Shown here piece after piece: positions 1-9,901 of a stretch of 64,000 bases of DNA. The notes beneath the pieces are model-generated. The model was not told the DNA's origin. It did no database searches and worked only from the letters and a program-made list of their open reading frames with translations. Numbering within the stretch: position 1 is the stretch's first letter; each line of letters starts with the position of its first letter. The DNA is from Rhodanobacter denitrificans (GTDB lineage Bacteria; Pseudomonadota; Gammaproteobacteria; Xanthomonadales; Rhodanobacteraceae), in the NCBI GenBank assembly GCA_017848855.1, contig JAFIHF010000041.1, positions 62,001-126,000 of the forward strand. Direction: 5' to 3'. A program made the position numbers and the translations under genes.

Positions 1-170
1 CCCACGGCAACGGCATCAGCGGCATGCGCGAACGCGTGCGTGCGCTGGGCGGCGAGCTCGGCATCGACTCGCCCGCACGGCGCGGCACCACGCTCGAGGT
101 CGCGGTGTCGCTGCGCGCGGCGGCGCGGTTCGCCACGCTGACGCCGGCCGGACAGGAGCATGCCGCATGA
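1..170 (+). CDS. Sensor histidine kinase, C-terminal end (partial)
   Basis: Only the last 55 codons are inside the window, with the reading frame starting at base 3. The peptide contains GNGISGMRERVRALGG followed by RRGTTLEVAVSL. This is the G2-box and final strand of a NarL/DesK-type HATPase domain (HisKA_3 kinase family), which binds ATP and phosphorylates a partner response regulator. Its TGA overlaps the ATG of the response regulator (ATGA), so the two are co-translated as a two-component pair. Sensor domain and signal cannot be seen. Confidence 0.85.
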   Translation, partial: HGNGISGMRERVRALGGELGIDSPARRGTTLEVAVSLRAAARFATLTPAGQEHAA

Positions 171-769
171 TCCGCGTGCTGCTGGCCGAGGACCAGGCGA
201 TGGTGCGCGGCGCGCTGTCCGCGCTGCTGAATCTCGAATCGGACATCGAGGTGCTGGGCTCCGCCTGCGACGGCGAGGCGGCCTGGCGCGAGCTGCAGAA
301 GCTCAAGCCCGACGTGCTGGTCACCGACATCGAGATGCCGGGCTTGACCGGGCTGGAGCTGGCGCAGCGCATCCAGCGCCACGAGCTGCCGATCAAGGTG
401 ATCATCGTCACCACCTTCGCGCGCCCCGGCTTCCTGCGCCGCGCGCTGGACGCGGGCGTGTCCGGCTACCTGCTCAAGGACGCGCCCGCCGAGAACCTCG
501 CCGAGGCGCTGCGCACCGTGCATCGCGGCGGCCGCGCGATTGACCCGCAACTGGCGCTGGAGGCGTGGTCGGAGGCCGACCCGCTGAACGACCGCGAGCG
601 CCAGGTGCTGCGCCTGGCCGGCGAAGGGCAGAGCGCCGGCGACATCGCCACGGCGCTCAACCTCTCGCACGGCACCGTGCGCAACTACCTGTCCGAGGCG
701 ATCGGCAAGCTCGGCGTGGCGAATCGCATCGAGGCGTATCGGCTGGCGCGGCAGAAAGGCTGGTTGTAG
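167..769 (+). CDS. LuxR/NarL-family response regulator (DesR-like)
   Basis: 200-aa two-domain response regulator. The receiver domain (about residues 1-120) has the acidic pair E8/D9, phospho-acceptor D54 in VTDIEMPG, T82/T83 and K104. The C-terminal LuxR helix-turn-helix (about 139-200) reads LNDRERQVLRLAGEG...LSHGTVRNYLSEAIGKLGV. It is a transcription factor phosphorylated by the kinase whose end overlaps its start. The closest family type is DesR, which in Bacillus controls membrane-lipid desaturation, but the target here is unknown. The stop codon TAG lies inside the GTAG head of a REP hairpin. Confidence 0.93.
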   Translation: MIRVLLAEDQAMVRGALSALLNLESDIEVLGSACDGEAAWRELQKLKPDVLVTDIEMPGLTGLELAQRIQRHELPIKVIIVTTFARPGFLRRALDAGVSGYLLKDAPAENLAEALRTVHRGGRAIDPQLALEAWSEADPLNDRERQVLRLAGEGQSAGDIATALNLSHGTVRNYLSEAIGKLGVANRIEAYRLARQKGWL

Positions 770-787
770 GTCGGGATTCATCCCGAC
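766..787. repeat. GTAG-headed REP hairpin (single copy)
   Basis: GTAG followed by an 18-nt palindrome with arms GTCGGGA and TCCCGAC around TTCA. It is the same repeat family as the 81-bp array at 32.0-32.7 kb and the pair at 9902-9957. The TAG of the head is the stop codon of the upstream response regulator. Confidence 0.8.
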
Positions 788-803
788 TGCGGATGGCCGC
801 GAA

Positions 804-1352
804 TCAGCGCCGGCTTTGTCGCCAGCGCGGCCGTGGCTGGGCGTGCGCTGGTGGCGTGGCCACGGCTTGCAGATTACGCACGAAGCCGGCCGGATCGGCC
901 GGCGACAGCACCACCGTGCAGTTCGCCGCGCGCAACACCACCGCGCGCTGCCAGTCGGTGACGAAGGCGCGATAGCGGCCCAGCTTCGCGTTGCGGAACC
1001 AGCCCGAGAACGAGAACAGGCCGCCGTTGCCGAACAGCCGGATCGAGCCGGCGCAGGCCTGCGGATCGATCGTCGCTTCCTGCAATTCGCCGAGTGCGAC
1101 GCGGGTCGTCCAGAACAGGCGACGCACGTGCAGGACACCGTCGCGCACCTCGTAGTCGCGCACCACGAAGGGCACGGCCGCCAGCAGGATCACCAGCGGC
1201 AAGGCGACCGTCAGCGTGCGCAAGCCCGGCAGCGCATGGATCGGCACGGTGGCCGCAACCAGCCAGGACACGCCCAGCAGGAGCAGGGTGACGGCGATCG
1301 AGATGCCCTTGAGAAAGCCGCTCCAGGGCGCGGCGGGAGAAGGTGTCTGCAT
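804..1352 (-). CDS. Membrane-anchored PH-like domain protein
   Basis: 182-aa protein with two hydrophobic segments near the N-terminus ([20 protein letters not shown] and [18 protein letters not shown]). A soluble beta-rich part resembling bacterial PH (bPH/YdbS-type) domains follows: [19 protein letters not shown], then [20 protein letters not shown]. The family is common next to various genes and has no assigned biochemical role. ATG at 1352 is used; an in-frame ATG at 1379 would add nine residues, and neither has a clear ribosome-binding site. It is divergent from queA and convergent with the response regulator. Domain assignment is by pattern only. Confidence 0.6.
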   Translation of the reverse strand: MQTPSPAAPWSGFLKGISIAVTLLLLGVSWLVAATVPIHALPGLRTLTVALPLVILLAAVPFVVRDYEVRDGVLHVRRLFWTTRVALGELQEATIDPQACAGSIRLFGNGGLFSFSGWFRNAKLGRYRAFVTDWQRAVVLRAANCTVVLSPADPAGFVRNLQAVATPPAHAQPRPRWRQSRR

Positions 1353-1464
1353 GCGCGGATTCTGGCCGTTGTCGGCCATGCGGGCAATGCAAGCGCCAAG
1401 CCGCACGGGCTTGCGCGATAATGCGCCGTTGCCCACGGCATTCGTCCCTGCGCCGAGCCTCTCC

Positions 1465-2496
1465 TTGAAAAAGTCCGACTTCGATTTCGACCTGCCGCAT
1501 GAGCTGATCGCGCAGGCGCCGCTGGCCGAGCGTTCGGCCAGTCGCCTGTTGCTGCTGGACGTGGCCGCCGGCAGCCGGCAGGACCGCCTGTTCCGCGAGC
1601 TGCCCGACTTCCTGCGACCCGGCGACCTGCTGGTGTTCAACGACACCCGCGTGCTGCCGGCGCGCCTGTACGGGCGCAAGGAGAGCGGCGGCGCGGTGGA
1701 GATCCTGATCGAGCGCGTCACCGGCGCGCACGAAGCCACCGTGCAGCTGGGCGTGAGCAAGAAGCCGAAGGAGGGCGCGCGGATCGAGCTGGCCGACGGC
1801 AGCCATGCGCTGGTGCTGGGCCGCGACGAGAGCTTCTTCCGCCTGCGCTTCGAGGCGCCCGAGCCGCTGGAGAAGCTGCTGCTCAAGCTCGGCGAAATGC
1901 CGCTGCCGCCGTACATCGAGCGCCACGCCGACGCGGCCGACATGGAGCGCTACCAGACCGTCTTCGCGCGCGAACCCGGCGCGGTGGCCGCGCCCACCGC
2001 CGGCCTGCACTTTGACGAGTCGCTGCTGGCCGCGCTGCGCGAGCGCGGGGTGAGTTTCGGCTACGTGACCCTGCACGTGGGCGCGGGCACCTTCCAGCCG
2101 GTGCGGGTGGAGGACATCAGCAGCCACCACATGCACAGCGAGTGGCTGAACGTGGGCGCCGGCCTGATCGAGCAGATCCACCGCACCCGCGCCGCCGGCG
2201 GCCGCGTGATCGCGGTGGGCACCACCGTGGTGCGCGCGCTGGAGAGCGCCACCGTGAATGGCGAACTGCGCCCGTTCGCGGGCGAGACGCGGATCTTCAT
2301 CTTCCCCGGTTACCGCATCACCAGCATCGACGGCCTGATCACCAACTTCCACCTGCCGCAATCGACCCTGTTGATGCTGGTGTCGGCGCTGGCCGGACGC
2401 GAGTTCGTGCTCGACGCGTACCGGCATGCGGTGGAGCAGCGGTATCGGTTCTTCTCGTATGGGGATGCGATGCTGATCTTGCCGCGGGGCGCTTGA
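1465..2496 (+). CDS. queA: S-adenosylmethionine:tRNA ribosyltransferase-isomerase QueA
   Basis: 343-aa enzyme that transfers the ribosyl part of SAM to preQ1 in tRNA wobble position 34, making epoxyqueuosine. Family signatures are present through the whole length: [14 protein letters not shown] at the start, [37 protein letters not shown] and [19 protein letters not shown]. The start is set at TTG 1465 because homologous QueA proteins begin at this Lys-Lys-Ser-Asp-Phe segment and no ATG or GTG lies close upstream; the frame remains open upstream. The usual downstream partner tgt is absent and repeat DNA follows instead. Confidence 0.93.
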   Translation: MKKSDFDFDLPHELIAQAPLAERSASRLLLLDVAAGSRQDRLFRELPDFLRPGDLLVFNDTRVLPARLYGRKESGGAVEILIERVTGAHEATVQLGVSKKPKEGARIELADGSHALVLGRDESFFRLRFEAPEPLEKLLLKLGEMPLPPYIERHADAADMERYQTVFAREPGAVAAPTAGLHFDESLLAALRERGVSFGYVTLHVGAGTFQPVRVEDISSHHMHSEWLNVGAGLIEQIHRTRAAGGRVIAVGTTVVRALESATVNGELRPFAGETRIFIFPGYRITSIDGLITNFHLPQSTLLMLVSALAGREFVLDAYRHAVEQRYRFFSYGDAMLILPRGA

Positions 2497-2547
2497 GGTT
2501 TTTCTCTCGCTCGCTTATGGGGTTGCGGGATTGCGGCAGTTCACTCC

Positions 2548-2580
2548 CTCTCCCCCAACAGCTTCATCGTTGGGGGAGAG
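2548..2580. repeat. CTCTCCCCCAAC inverted repeat
   Basis: Perfect 12-bp arms CTCTCCCCCAAC / GTTGGGGGAGAG around nine bases, downstream of queA. The same arms with a two-base loop recur at 26951-26976 and 27191-27216 in the argB-argC gap. It could act as a terminator for queA, but there is no T-run. It belongs to an intergenic repeat family. Confidence 0.7.
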
Positions 2581-2626
2581 GGTTGGGGTGAGGGGGTGGC
2601 TTTTGCTTCTGCGTCATCGCTCGTTT

Positions 2627-3243
2627 CAAAGCGGTTTCGAGCCGCTGCCGCGGCCCGAGTTACTTCTCCTTTGCTTGTCCAAAGGAGAAGTAACCAAGAG
2701 GAAACGACACCCCGCGGCGACGCTCTCCGGGCATCCTGCCCTCCGAGTCCGTGAGTCGGGGCCTGGCTTTTCGAGCGGGCTCCTGCCCGCGCGAAAAGGC
2801 GTTGCCTTCCATGGCAACGCCCGCTGCGCGGCCTTGTCGTCCCCGCCTCACCGTCGCCGAGGGGCCCCCGGGTAAAGCAGCGTGCTCCCAGCGCGCAGAA
2901 GCAACAGCACCCCACCCCAACCCTCCCCTGCACGTAGGGGAGGGGGATACAGCGCTAGGCGAAGCGAAGTGCCGCAAGGTTTGGCCCCTCAGTTTCCAGA
3001 TACGTCGCGGTGTGGCCGCTGTGGGGCGACGTGTCGACGAGCGTTGGTCCAATGCCCTCGACACAGCCGGCTTGTAGGGTCGGCGGATTGAATCAGGCCA
3101 TTTCTCTTGGTTCCTTCTCTTGACTCCGGGCATCCTGCCCTCCGCCCTTCGGGCCGGCTTCGCCGTTCGCCACCGCTCCTGCGGTGGCGTGGGCCAGCAA
3201 AGAGAAGTGACTCGGGCGCCGGCAGGCGACCGAAACCGCTTTG
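2627..3243. repeat. Mosaic intergenic repeat element, copy A (617 bp)
   Basis: Starts CAAAGCGGTTTCGAGCC and ends GGCGACCGAAACCGCTTTG, so its ends are imperfect inverted repeats of roughly 55-60 bp. Each end also contains its own hairpin (ACTTCTCCTTTG / CAAAGGAGAAGT type). Near-identical relatives lie at 48183-48746 (inverted) and 59399-59901. Copy A holds an internal module with CCCCACCCCAACC that copy C lacks. No open frame in it shows protein-family features. It fills the queA-nnr gap of about 830 bp, apart from the inverted repeat at 2548-2580. Confidence 0.8.
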
Positions 3244-3329
3244 AAACTTGCGAAAAAACAGCCCATGCCGAAGCGGCATTTGGACGCCGGAGCGCAAACC
3301 TGCCAGCCCGGCTCCCTATAATTCCTCGC

Positions 3330-4811
3330 ATGCCAACATCCTCGCACCGCAACCAGCTCTACACCGTCGCCCAGGTGCGTGCGCTGGATCGTCAGGCGAT
3401 CGAGGTGCTGGGCGTGCCGGGGTTCGAGTTGATGCGGCGGGCGGCGTGGGCGGCGTTGTCCAGCCTGCGTCGGCACTGGCCGGAAGCGCGGCGCATCGTG
3501 GTGCATTGCGGGCCGGGCAACAACGGCGGCGACGGGTTTCTGCTGGCGGTGCTGGCACGCGAGGCGGGCCTGCACGCGGAGGTGCTTGCGCTGGGCGACG
3601 TGTCGAGCGGCGATGCCGGCTCGGCGCGACAGGCGTGGAAGGACGCGGGCGGCGCCGTGCGGCGGTGGCAGGTGGGCGACGACTTGCCTGCGGCCGACGT
3701 GCATGTCGACGCGCTGTACGGCACCGGCCTGCGCCGTGCGCCGGAAGCGTCGGTAGCGGCGCTGATCGAGGCGATCAACGCCAGCGGCGCGCCGGTGCTG
3801 GCGCTGGACGTGCCCTCGGGGCTGGATGCCGACACCGGCCACGTGCCGGGCGCGGCGATCCGCGCCGCGGTCACGGTGAGCTTCATCGCCGCCAAGCGCG
3901 GCCTGCACACGGGCCGCGCCGCAGCCCATGTCGGCGTGCCGGAACTGGATGGGCTGGGCCTGCCCGAGTCGCTGTGGCAGGACGAGGTGCCCGACGCGCA
4001 CTTGCTGGCCGCCACGCAACTGCCGCCGCGTGCGCGCGACGCGCACAAGGGCGCGAACGGCCACGTGCTGGCGATCGGCGGCGAGCACGGCATGGGCGGC
4101 GCGATTCGCCTGTGCGGCGAGGCCGCGCTGCGCGCCGGCGCCGGCCTGGTCAGCGTGGCCACGCGCGCCGAGCACATCGTCGCGTTGAACGCGGCGCGGC
4201 CGGAGCTGATGGCGCATGGTGTGGACGGTCCGCAGGCGCTGGAACCGCTACTGGCGCGCGCCAGCGTGCTCGCGCTCGGCCCCGGCCTGGGGCAGGGCGC
4301 GTGGAGCCACGCGCTGTGGCTCACCGCGCTGGACAGCAACAAGCCGCTGGTGCTCGATGCCGACGGACTCAACCTGCTGGCGCGCGAGCCGCGCCGCTTC
4401 GCGCAGCCCGCGGTGCTGACGCCGCATCCCGGCGAAGCGGCGCGCCTGCTCGGCAGCACGGTGGCCGAGGTGGAGGCGGACCGCTTCGCCGCCGCCCGCG
4501 CGTTGGCGGAGCGCCATGGCGCCGTGGTGGTGTTGAAGGGTGCGGGCAGTTTGGTCGCCGCGCCGGATGGACGTCTGGACGTCTGTCCGTGGGGCAATCC
4601 CGGCATGGCCAGCGGCGGCATGGGCGATCTGCTCACGGGCGTGGTCGCGGCGCTGCTGGCGCAAGGGTGCGACGCCTGGCAGGCGGCCTGCCTCGGCGTG
4701 GGCTTGCACGCGCGCGCGGGCGACCGCGCGGCGCGGCAGGGCGAGCGCGGCCTCGTCGCCAGCGACCTGCTGGCGCCGCTGCGCGCGCTGGGCAACGGGA
4801 TCGACGCATGA
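3330..4811 (+). CDS. nnr: Bifunctional NAD(P)H-hydrate epimerase / ADP-dependent NAD(P)H-hydrate dehydratase
   Basis: 493-aa metabolite-repair enzyme that restores damaged NAD(P)HX. The N-terminal YjeF_N epimerase domain (about 1-215) has the Rossmann-like VHCGPGNNGGDGFLLAVLA. The C-terminal ribokinase-fold dehydratase (about 225-490) has GPGLG, LDADGLNLLA, TPHPGEAARLLG and NPGMASGGMGDLLTG. The ATG at 3330 starts the first residues that resemble the family (YTVAQVRALDRQAIE). Its stop overlaps the tsaE start by four bases, so the two genes are translationally coupled, as in many gammaproteobacteria. Confidence 0.95.
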   Translation: MPTSSHRNQLYTVAQVRALDRQAIEVLGVPGFELMRRAAWAALSSLRRHWPEARRIVVHCGPGNNGGDGFLLAVLAREAGLHAEVLALGDVSSGDAGSARQAWKDAGGAVRRWQVGDDLPAADVHVDALYGTGLRRAPEASVAALIEAINASGAPVLALDVPSGLDADTGHVPGAAIRAAVTVSFIAAKRGLHTGRAAAHVGVPELDGLGLPESLWQDEVPDAHLLAATQLPPRARDAHKGANGHVLAIGGEHGMGGAIRLCGEAALRAGAGLVSVATRAEHIVALNAARPELMAHGVDGPQALEPLLARASVLALGPGLGQGAWSHALWLTALDSNKPLVLDADGLNLLAREPRRFAQPAVLTPHPGEAARLLGSTVAEVEADRFAAARALAERHGAVVVLKGAGSLVAAPDGRLDVCPWGNPGMASGGMGDLLTGVVAALLAQGCDAWQAACLGVGLHARAGDRAARQGERGLVASDLLAPLRALGNGIDA

Positions 4812-5269
4812 TCGGGCAGGTCTGGTCGCTGGCCGACGAGGCCGCCACCCACGCGCTGGGCCGCCGCTTCGCCGCGGCGCTGGAGGGCGGCGGCATGGTG
4901 ATCTACCTGCACGGCGAGCTGGGCGCGGGCAAGACCACGTTCGCCCGCGCGCTGCTCGGCGCGCTGGGCGTGGGCGAGCGCATCAAGAGTCCCACCTACA
5001 GCCTGATCGAGGGCTACCGGGCGCAGGGCCGGCCGGCCTGGCACCTCGACCTGTACCGCATCGCCGATTCCGGCGAACTGGAATGGCTGGGGCTGGATGC
5101 GCTGGCCGATCCGGCCGCGCTGGTACTGGTGGAATGGCCCGAGCGCGGCCGCGGCGCGCTGCCCGCGGCGGATCTCACCCTGCACCTCGCTTACGCCGAC
5201 GGCGGCCGGCAGGCGCGGCTGCAGGCGCATACCGCGCGCGGGCGGGAGCTGCAGCGGCGCCTGCGCTGA
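4808..5269 (+). CDS. tsaE: tRNA t6A37 biosynthesis ATPase TsaE
   Basis: 153-aa P-loop protein that works with TsaB/TsaD in threonylcarbamoylation of tRNA A37. It shows the Walker A motif GELGAGKTTFARALL, then SPTYSLIEGY and HLDLYRI, and the late VEWPERG typical of the family. Length is normal. It overlaps nnr by ATGA and sits ahead of amiC-mutL, the conserved gammaproteobacterial gene order. Confidence 0.95.
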   Translation: MIGQVWSLADEAATHALGRRFAAALEGGGMVIYLHGELGAGKTTFARALLGALGVGERIKSPTYSLIEGYRAQGRPAWHLDLYRIADSGELEWLGLDALADPAALVLVEWPERGRGALPAADLTLHLAYADGGRQARLQAHTARGRELQRRLR

Positions 5270-5288
5270 ACCCCCACGGCAAGTCGCG

Positions 5289-5423
5289 GTTTTCCCTCGA
5301 AAAATATCTCGGCCGGGCGAAGGTTCGGCGCCCTCATGTGCACCCGGTCAAGCGCCACTTGCGATCCATAGCTAGATGCCGGCTGACGAATGGCTCGCAG
5401 GTTATGGATATTCAAGGGAAAAC
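5289..5423. repeat. Spaced imperfect inverted repeat in tsaE-amiC gap
   Basis: Arms 5289-5308 and 5407-5423 pair as GTTTTCCCT(C/T)GAA...TATC with a three-base bulge, about 100 bp apart, just upstream of amiC. Both arms are AT-richer than the surroundings. Function unknown; it could be the remains of a small mobile repeat. Confidence 0.4.
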
Positions 5424-5453
5424 TTCTTGCAATCCGCGGGTGGCTGCGATTCA

Positions 5454-6989
5454 ATGCGCCGCATGCGTGGATACCTGAACAGCCTGGGTGGAGTGCTCGT
5501 CGTTGCGCTGGCGTCCGCGCTGGCGCCGAGCAGCGTGCGCGCCGCCGACGTGACCGCCGCGCGCGTCTGGGCCGATGCCAGCCACACTCGGCTGGTGTTC
5601 GACCTCGACGGCAAGCCGGACTACCGCATCGATCGCCAGAACGACCAGGTGGTGGTGGACTTCGCGCGCGGCAAGCTCGCGGCCGGCTACACCGATCCCG
5701 CCGCGCACGGCTTGTACCGCGGCATGAGCCAGGACCGGCAGGGCGAGCGCCTGCAGCTCACCGCGAAGATGACCGCCGGCAGCCAGGTGCGCAGCTTCGT
5801 GCTGCCGCCGAGCCGTGGCGACCACTACCGGCTGGTGCTGGATCTGCTGCCGGGCAACGGCACGGACAAGAGCGCCGCCGCACCGGTCGCTGCCGCGAAG
5901 CCGGCCGTTGCGCCGGACGCCGCGCCCGCCGCCGCGCCGCCGCCCGCCGTTGCAACGGTGAACGTGCGCCGCGGCGACAAGGCCGTGGGCGCCAGCCGCC
6001 AGATCACCGAGCAGGCCGCCGCGCTGCTGAACGGCCAGCGCAAGGTGGTGGTGTGCATCGACGCCGGCCACGGCGGCAAGGACCCGGGCTCGCACGGCCC
6101 GGACGGCACGCTGGAGAAGAACGTCACCCTCGCGGTGGCGCGCGACCTCGCCGCGCAGATCAACAAGCAGCCGGGGATGAAGGCCATCCTCACCCGCGAC
6201 GGCGACTACTTCATTCCGCTGGCGCGCCGCTACCAGATCGCGCGCGAGCACGACGCCGACCTGTTCGTCTCCATCCACGCCGACGCCTTCACCAGCGGCG
6301 ACGCGCGCGGCTCCTCGGTGTGGGTGCTGTCCTCGCGCGGCAAGAGCTCGGTGGCGGCGCGCATGCTGGCCGACCGCGAGAACAGCTCCGACCTGATCGG
6401 CGGCGTGTCGCTGGACGACAAGAGCGACGGTCTCGCCAAGGTGCTGCTGGACATGCAGCAGGGCTGGGCGGTGCAGGCCAGCGACACCGTCGCCGGCAAC
6501 GTGCTGAAGTCGCTGGCGCAGCTCGGTCCCACCCACCGCGGCTACGTGGAGCGCGCGAACTTCGTGGTGCTGCGCTCGCCCGACGTGCCCTCGATCCTGG
6601 TCGAGACCGCCTTCATCAGCAACCCGGCCGAGGAGCGCAAGCTGCGCGACCCCGGCCACCAGCGGGCGCTGGCCGAGGCGGTGATGAGCGGCGTGAAGGG
6701 CTACTTCGAATCCACCCCGCCGCCGGGCACCTGGTTCGCGGCGCAGGCCGCGCGCCGCAACGGCACCGAGCTGGCCGCGGTGCGGCCGCGTGCCGCCGCC
6801 GCGCCCGCCGACGATGTTGCGGCGACGGCCGACGCCAACGTGCGCGACCTGCATCGCGTGGGCGCGGGCGAGAGCCTGGACAGCATCGCGCAGCAGTACG
6901 GCATCAGCGTCAGCGCATTGAAGAGCGCGAACCACCTCGACGGCAACGTGGTGCGCGCCGGCACCGTGCTCGCCATTCCAGCCGGCTGA
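5454..6989 (+). CDS. amiC: N-acetylmuramoyl-L-alanine amidase with AMIN and LysM domains (AmiC-like)
   Basis: 511-aa periplasmic peptidoglycan amidase that splits daughter-cell septa. It has a signal peptide (about 1-30, ending SVRA) and an AMIN domain (about 33-130) for septal targeting. An Ala/Pro-rich linker follows, then the Amidase_3 zinc domain (about 200-420) with CIDAGHGGKDPG, VSIHADAF and the catalytic-Glu region LVETAFISNPAEE. The C-terminal LysM (about 463-510, HRVGAGESLDSIAQQYG) binds glycan. ATG 5454 is chosen for the signal peptide; ATG 5463 is also possible. It lies between tsaE and mutL, with mutL starting 26 bp downstream. Confidence 0.93.
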   Translation: MRRMRGYLNSLGGVLVVALASALAPSSVRAADVTAARVWADASHTRLVFDLDGKPDYRIDRQNDQVVVDFARGKLAAGYTDPAAHGLYRGMSQDRQGERLQLTAKMTAGSQVRSFVLPPSRGDHYRLVLDLLPGNGTDKSAAAPVAAAKPAVAPDAAPAAAPPPAVATVNVRRGDKAVGASRQITEQAAALLNGQRKVVVCIDAGHGGKDPGSHGPDGTLEKNVTLAVARDLAAQINKQPGMKAILTRDGDYFIPLARRYQIAREHDADLFVSIHADAFTSGDARGSSVWVLSSRGKSSVAARMLADRENSSDLIGGVSLDDKSDGLAKVLLDMQQGWAVQASDTVAGNVLKSLAQLGPTHRGYVERANFVVLRSPDVPSILVETAFISNPAEERKLRDPGHQRALAEAVMSGVKGYFESTPPPGTWFAAQAARRNGTELAAVRPRAAAAPADDVAATADANVRDLHRVGAGESLDSIAQQYGISVSALKSANHLDGNVVRAGTVLAIPAG

Positions 6990-7015
6990 TCTCGCGCGAA
7001 TGCTAAAGTGCGCGG

Positions 7016-8854
7016 ATGCCCGTCATCCGCCCGCTGCCCCCCGAACTCATCAACCAGATCGCCGCTGGCGAGGTGATCGAGCGCCCCTCGTCCGTGGTCA
7101 AGGAGCTGGTCGAGAACAGTCTCGACGCTGGCGCTTCGCGCATCGAAGTCGACATCGAAGCCGGTGGCGCGCGGTTGATCCGCGTGCGCGACGACGGCGG
7201 CGGCATCGCGCCCGACGAGCTGCCGCTGGCGGTGGCTTCGCACGCCACCAGCAAGATCGGCAGCTTCGACGATCTCGAACATGTGGCCAGCATGGGCTTC
7301 CGCGGCGAGGCGCTGGCCTCGGTGTCCTCGGTGGCGCGCTTCGCGCTCACCTCGCGCCCGCGCGATGCCGAGGCCGCGTTCCGCATCGAGGTGGACGGCG
7401 GCAAGTTGCTGGCCGCGCGCCCGGCGCAGCACCCGCCCGGCACCAGCGTGGAAGTGCGCGACCTGTTCTACAACGTGCCCGCGCGCAAGAAGTTCATGCG
7501 CGCCGAGCGCACCGAGTTCGCGCATATCGACGACCTCTTGAAATCGCTGGCGCTGGCGCGCGGCGGGGTGGAATTCCGGCTCAGCCACAACGGCAAGCCG
7601 GTGCGCATCTGGAAGGCCGCGCGCGATGCGCAGGCGCAACTGGCGCGCGTGGCCGAGGTGCTGGGCGAGGATTTCCCCGCGCAGAGCCTGCGCGTGGACC
7701 ACGCCGCCGCGGGCATGCACCTGTCCGGCTGGGTCGGGCTGCCCACCGCCTCGCGCAGCCAGGCCGACCAGCAGTATTTCTACGTCAACGGTCGCCTGGT
7801 GCGCGATCGCGTGGTGGCGCACGCGGTGCGCCAGGCTTATGCCGACGTGCTGTTCCACGGCCGCCATCCCGCCTTCGTGCTGTACCTGGAACTCGACCCG
7901 GCGGGCGTGGACGTCAACGTGCATCCGGCCAAGCACGAGGTGCGCTTCCGCGAGCAGCGGCTGGTGCACGACTTCCTGTTCCGCACCTTGCACGAGGCGC
8001 TGGCGCAGACGCGCGCGGGGCAGGTGGAGTCGCACGCCGAGGCCGAGGACGGTCGCCTGCACATGAGCACCGCAAATGCGGGTGCCGCGCATGCGTCCGC
8101 GCCCGGCCTGCCGGCGGTCGCGCGCACTGCATCGTGGCCCGCCCGTGCCGACCAGAGCCGGCTCGCGCTGGGCGTGCGTGACGAACCGCTGGCCGATTAC
8201 GCCGCGCTGCTGGGCGAGGTGCCGCGCAGCGCGCCCGTCGCGCCGATGCCAATGGCGGAAGAGGGCGAGGCGCCGCCGCTGGGCTATGCGATCGCCCAGC
8301 TCAAGAGCATCTACATCCTCGCCGAGAATGCGCAGGGCCTGGTGCTGGTGGACATGCACGCCGCGCACGAACGCATCACCTACGAGAAGCTCAAGGCCGG
8401 CCGCGCCTGCAGCAACCTGCGCTCGCAACTGCTGCTGGTGCCACTGAACCTTGCGGTAAGCGCGAAGGAAGCCGCCGCCGCCGAGGAACACGCCGAGGCG
8501 CTGGCCGACTGGGGTTTGGAGCTGTCGCGCAGCGGCCCGTCCGGCGTGGTGGTGCGGCGCATTCCGGCCCTGCTCGAAGGCGCCGACGTGAGCCAGCTCA
8601 CCCGCGACGTGCTGGCGGAACTCGCCCAGCACGGCAGCTCGCGCCGCCTGCAGGAGCTGGAGAACGAACTGCTCTCGACCATGGCCTGCCACGGCTCGGT
8701 GCGCGCGGGACGCCGCCTCACCGTGCCCGAAATGAACGCGCTGCTGCGCGAGATGGAAGCCACCGAGCGTTCCGGCCAGTGCAACCACGGGCGGCCCACC
8801 TGGACGCAGCTGTCCATGGCCGAGCTGGACAGGCTGTTCATGCGCGGGCGGTGA
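7016..8854 (+). CDS. mutL: DNA mismatch repair protein MutL
   Basis: 612-aa GHKL ATPase coupling MutS to strand incision. N-terminal motifs are [31 protein letters not shown] and GFRGEAL. The C-terminal domain carries [12 protein letters not shown], which fits the DQHAx2Ex4E metal-endonuclease motif, plus ACHGSVRAG and QCNHGRPTW. This MutL is therefore predicted to nick DNA itself, unlike the E. coli protein which relies on MutH. That agrees with Xanthomonas/Pseudomonas MutL. The customary downstream miaA is missing; a GC-rich hairpin follows the stop. Confidence 0.96.
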   Translation: MPVIRPLPPELINQIAAGEVIERPSSVVKELVENSLDAGASRIEVDIEAGGARLIRVRDDGGGIAPDELPLAVASHATSKIGSFDDLEHVASMGFRGEALASVSSVARFALTSRPRDAEAAFRIEVDGGKLLAARPAQHPPGTSVEVRDLFYNVPARKKFMRAERTEFAHIDDLLKSLALARGGVEFRLSHNGKPVRIWKAARDAQAQLARVAEVLGEDFPAQSLRVDHAAAGMHLSGWVGLPTASRSQADQQYFYVNGRLVRDRVVAHAVRQAYADVLFHGRHPAFVLYLELDPAGVDVNVHPAKHEVRFREQRLVHDFLFRTLHEALAQTRAGQVESHAEAEDGRLHMSTANAGAAHASAPGLPAVARTASWPARADQSRLALGVRDEPLADYAALLGEVPRSAPVAPMPMAEEGEAPPLGYAIAQLKSIYILAENAQGLVLVDMHAAHERITYEKLKAGRACSNLRSQLLLVPLNLAVSAKEAAAAEEHAEALADWGLELSRSGPSGVVVRRIPALLEGADVSQLTRDVLAELAQHGSSRRLQELENELLSTMACHGSVRAGRRLTVPEMNALLREMEATERSGQCNHGRPTWTQLSMAELDRLFMRGR

Positions 8855-8862
8855 ATTCTCTC

Positions 8863-8885
8863 CTCCCCCTGCTCGCAGGGGAGGG
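8863..8885 (+). terminator. Possible terminator hairpin after mutL
   Basis: CTCCCC(C)TG-CTCG-CAGGGGAG stem 9 bp past the mutL stop. There is no U-run, so it may be only a repeat-derived hairpin. Confidence 0.35.
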
Positions 8886-8955
8886 TGATGACGCGCTTGC
8901 CGATGCCGCGTTTGGCCGCCCATACTCGAATCTTCCATCGCCGCGGATCGTCCCC

Positions 8956-9879
8956 ATGTCGCGAGTCGCCGCTTTCCTGCTTGCCCTGATTTCCGGAGTC
9001 GCCACCGTGTCTGCCGCCGAAGCCCCGTCGACCTACGCCCACGAGATCGAGCAGTGGCGCGCCGCGCGCGTGGCGCGGCTCACCGCGCCGGACGGCTGGC
9101 TCAGCCTGATCGGGCTGGAATGGCTGCACGAGGGCGCGAACCGCGTGGGCAGCGCCGCGGACAACGACATCGTGCTGAAGGCCGGTCCCGCGCACCTGGG
9201 CACGGTGACGCTGGCGGCGGATGGCGCGGTGCGCATCGCGCTGGCGAAGGACAGCGGCGCCACCATCGACGGCAAGCCCGTCGCCGAGGCCGCGTTGGTC
9301 GACGACATGCATGTGGCTGCAGGTGCCGCGCCCACCACGGTGCGCTTCGGCCACGCGAACTTCCACGTGATCGAGCGCGACGGCCGCAAGGCGCTGCGGG
9401 TGAAGGACAGCGATGCCGAGGCCCGCCGCGACTTTTCGGGCATCGACTACTTCCCGATCGATCCGTCCTGGCGCATCGAGGCCGACTGGGTGCCGTTCGT
9501 GCCGGCGCAGGATCTGCAGATGGGTTCGGTGATCGGCACCATCGACACGGTGAAGGTGCCGGGCAAGGCGGTGTTCCGCCGCGACGGCCACACGTTCGAG
9601 CTGCTGCCCTACCAGGAGGAGCCGGGCGGCGAGCTGTTCTTCGTGCTCGCCGACCGGACCTCCGGCAAGGAGACTTACGGCGCCGCGCGCTTCCTCTACG
9701 CGGCGCTGCCCGCCGGCGGGCTAGCCAAGCCGGGCAAGCTGGTGCTGGATTTCAACCAGGCCTACAACCCGCCCTGCGCCTTCACCCCGTTCGCTACCTG
9801 CCCGCTGGCGCCGCCGGAGAATCGGTTGGATATCGCGATCACCGCTGGCGAGAAAAAGTACCGCGGCGGGCACCACTGA
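8956..9879 (+). CDS. DUF1684 family secreted protein
   Basis: 307-aa protein with a signal peptide (MSRVAAFLLALISGVATVSA). DUF1684 hallmarks are present: WRAARVARLTAPDGWLSLIG near the start, then RRDFSGIDYFPIDPSWRIEA, and the C-terminal FNQAYNPPCAFTPFATCPL followed by PPENRLDIAI. The family is widespread and its function is undetermined. ATG 8956 is preferred because the signal peptide begins there, although the frame is open further upstream. Convergent with the crotonase gene, with a REP pair between them. Confidence 0.85.
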   Translation: MSRVAAFLLALISGVATVSAAEAPSTYAHEIEQWRAARVARLTAPDGWLSLIGLEWLHEGANRVGSAADNDIVLKAGPAHLGTVTLAADGAVRIALAKDSGATIDGKPVAEAALVDDMHVAAGAAPTTVRFGHANFHVIERDGRKALRVKDSDAEARRDFSGIDYFPIDPSWRIEADWVPFVPAQDLQMGSVIGTIDTVKVPGKAVFRRDGHTFELLPYQEEPGGELFFVLADRTSGKETYGAARFLYAALPAGGLAKPGKLVLDFNQAYNPPCAFTPFATCPLAPPENRLDIAITAGEKKYRGGHH

Positions 9880-9901
9880 TCGCCGCGTCTCGCACGAGTC
9901 C

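Noticed and set aside
2497..3329. Protein genes in the queA-nnr gap
   Set aside because: The open frames overlap in several phases, match the repeat copies at 48 and 59 kb, and show no protein-family signal.
6701..8938. Long antisense frame opposite mutL
   Set aside because: Same GC-bias effect; MutL motifs on the plus strand are unambiguous.
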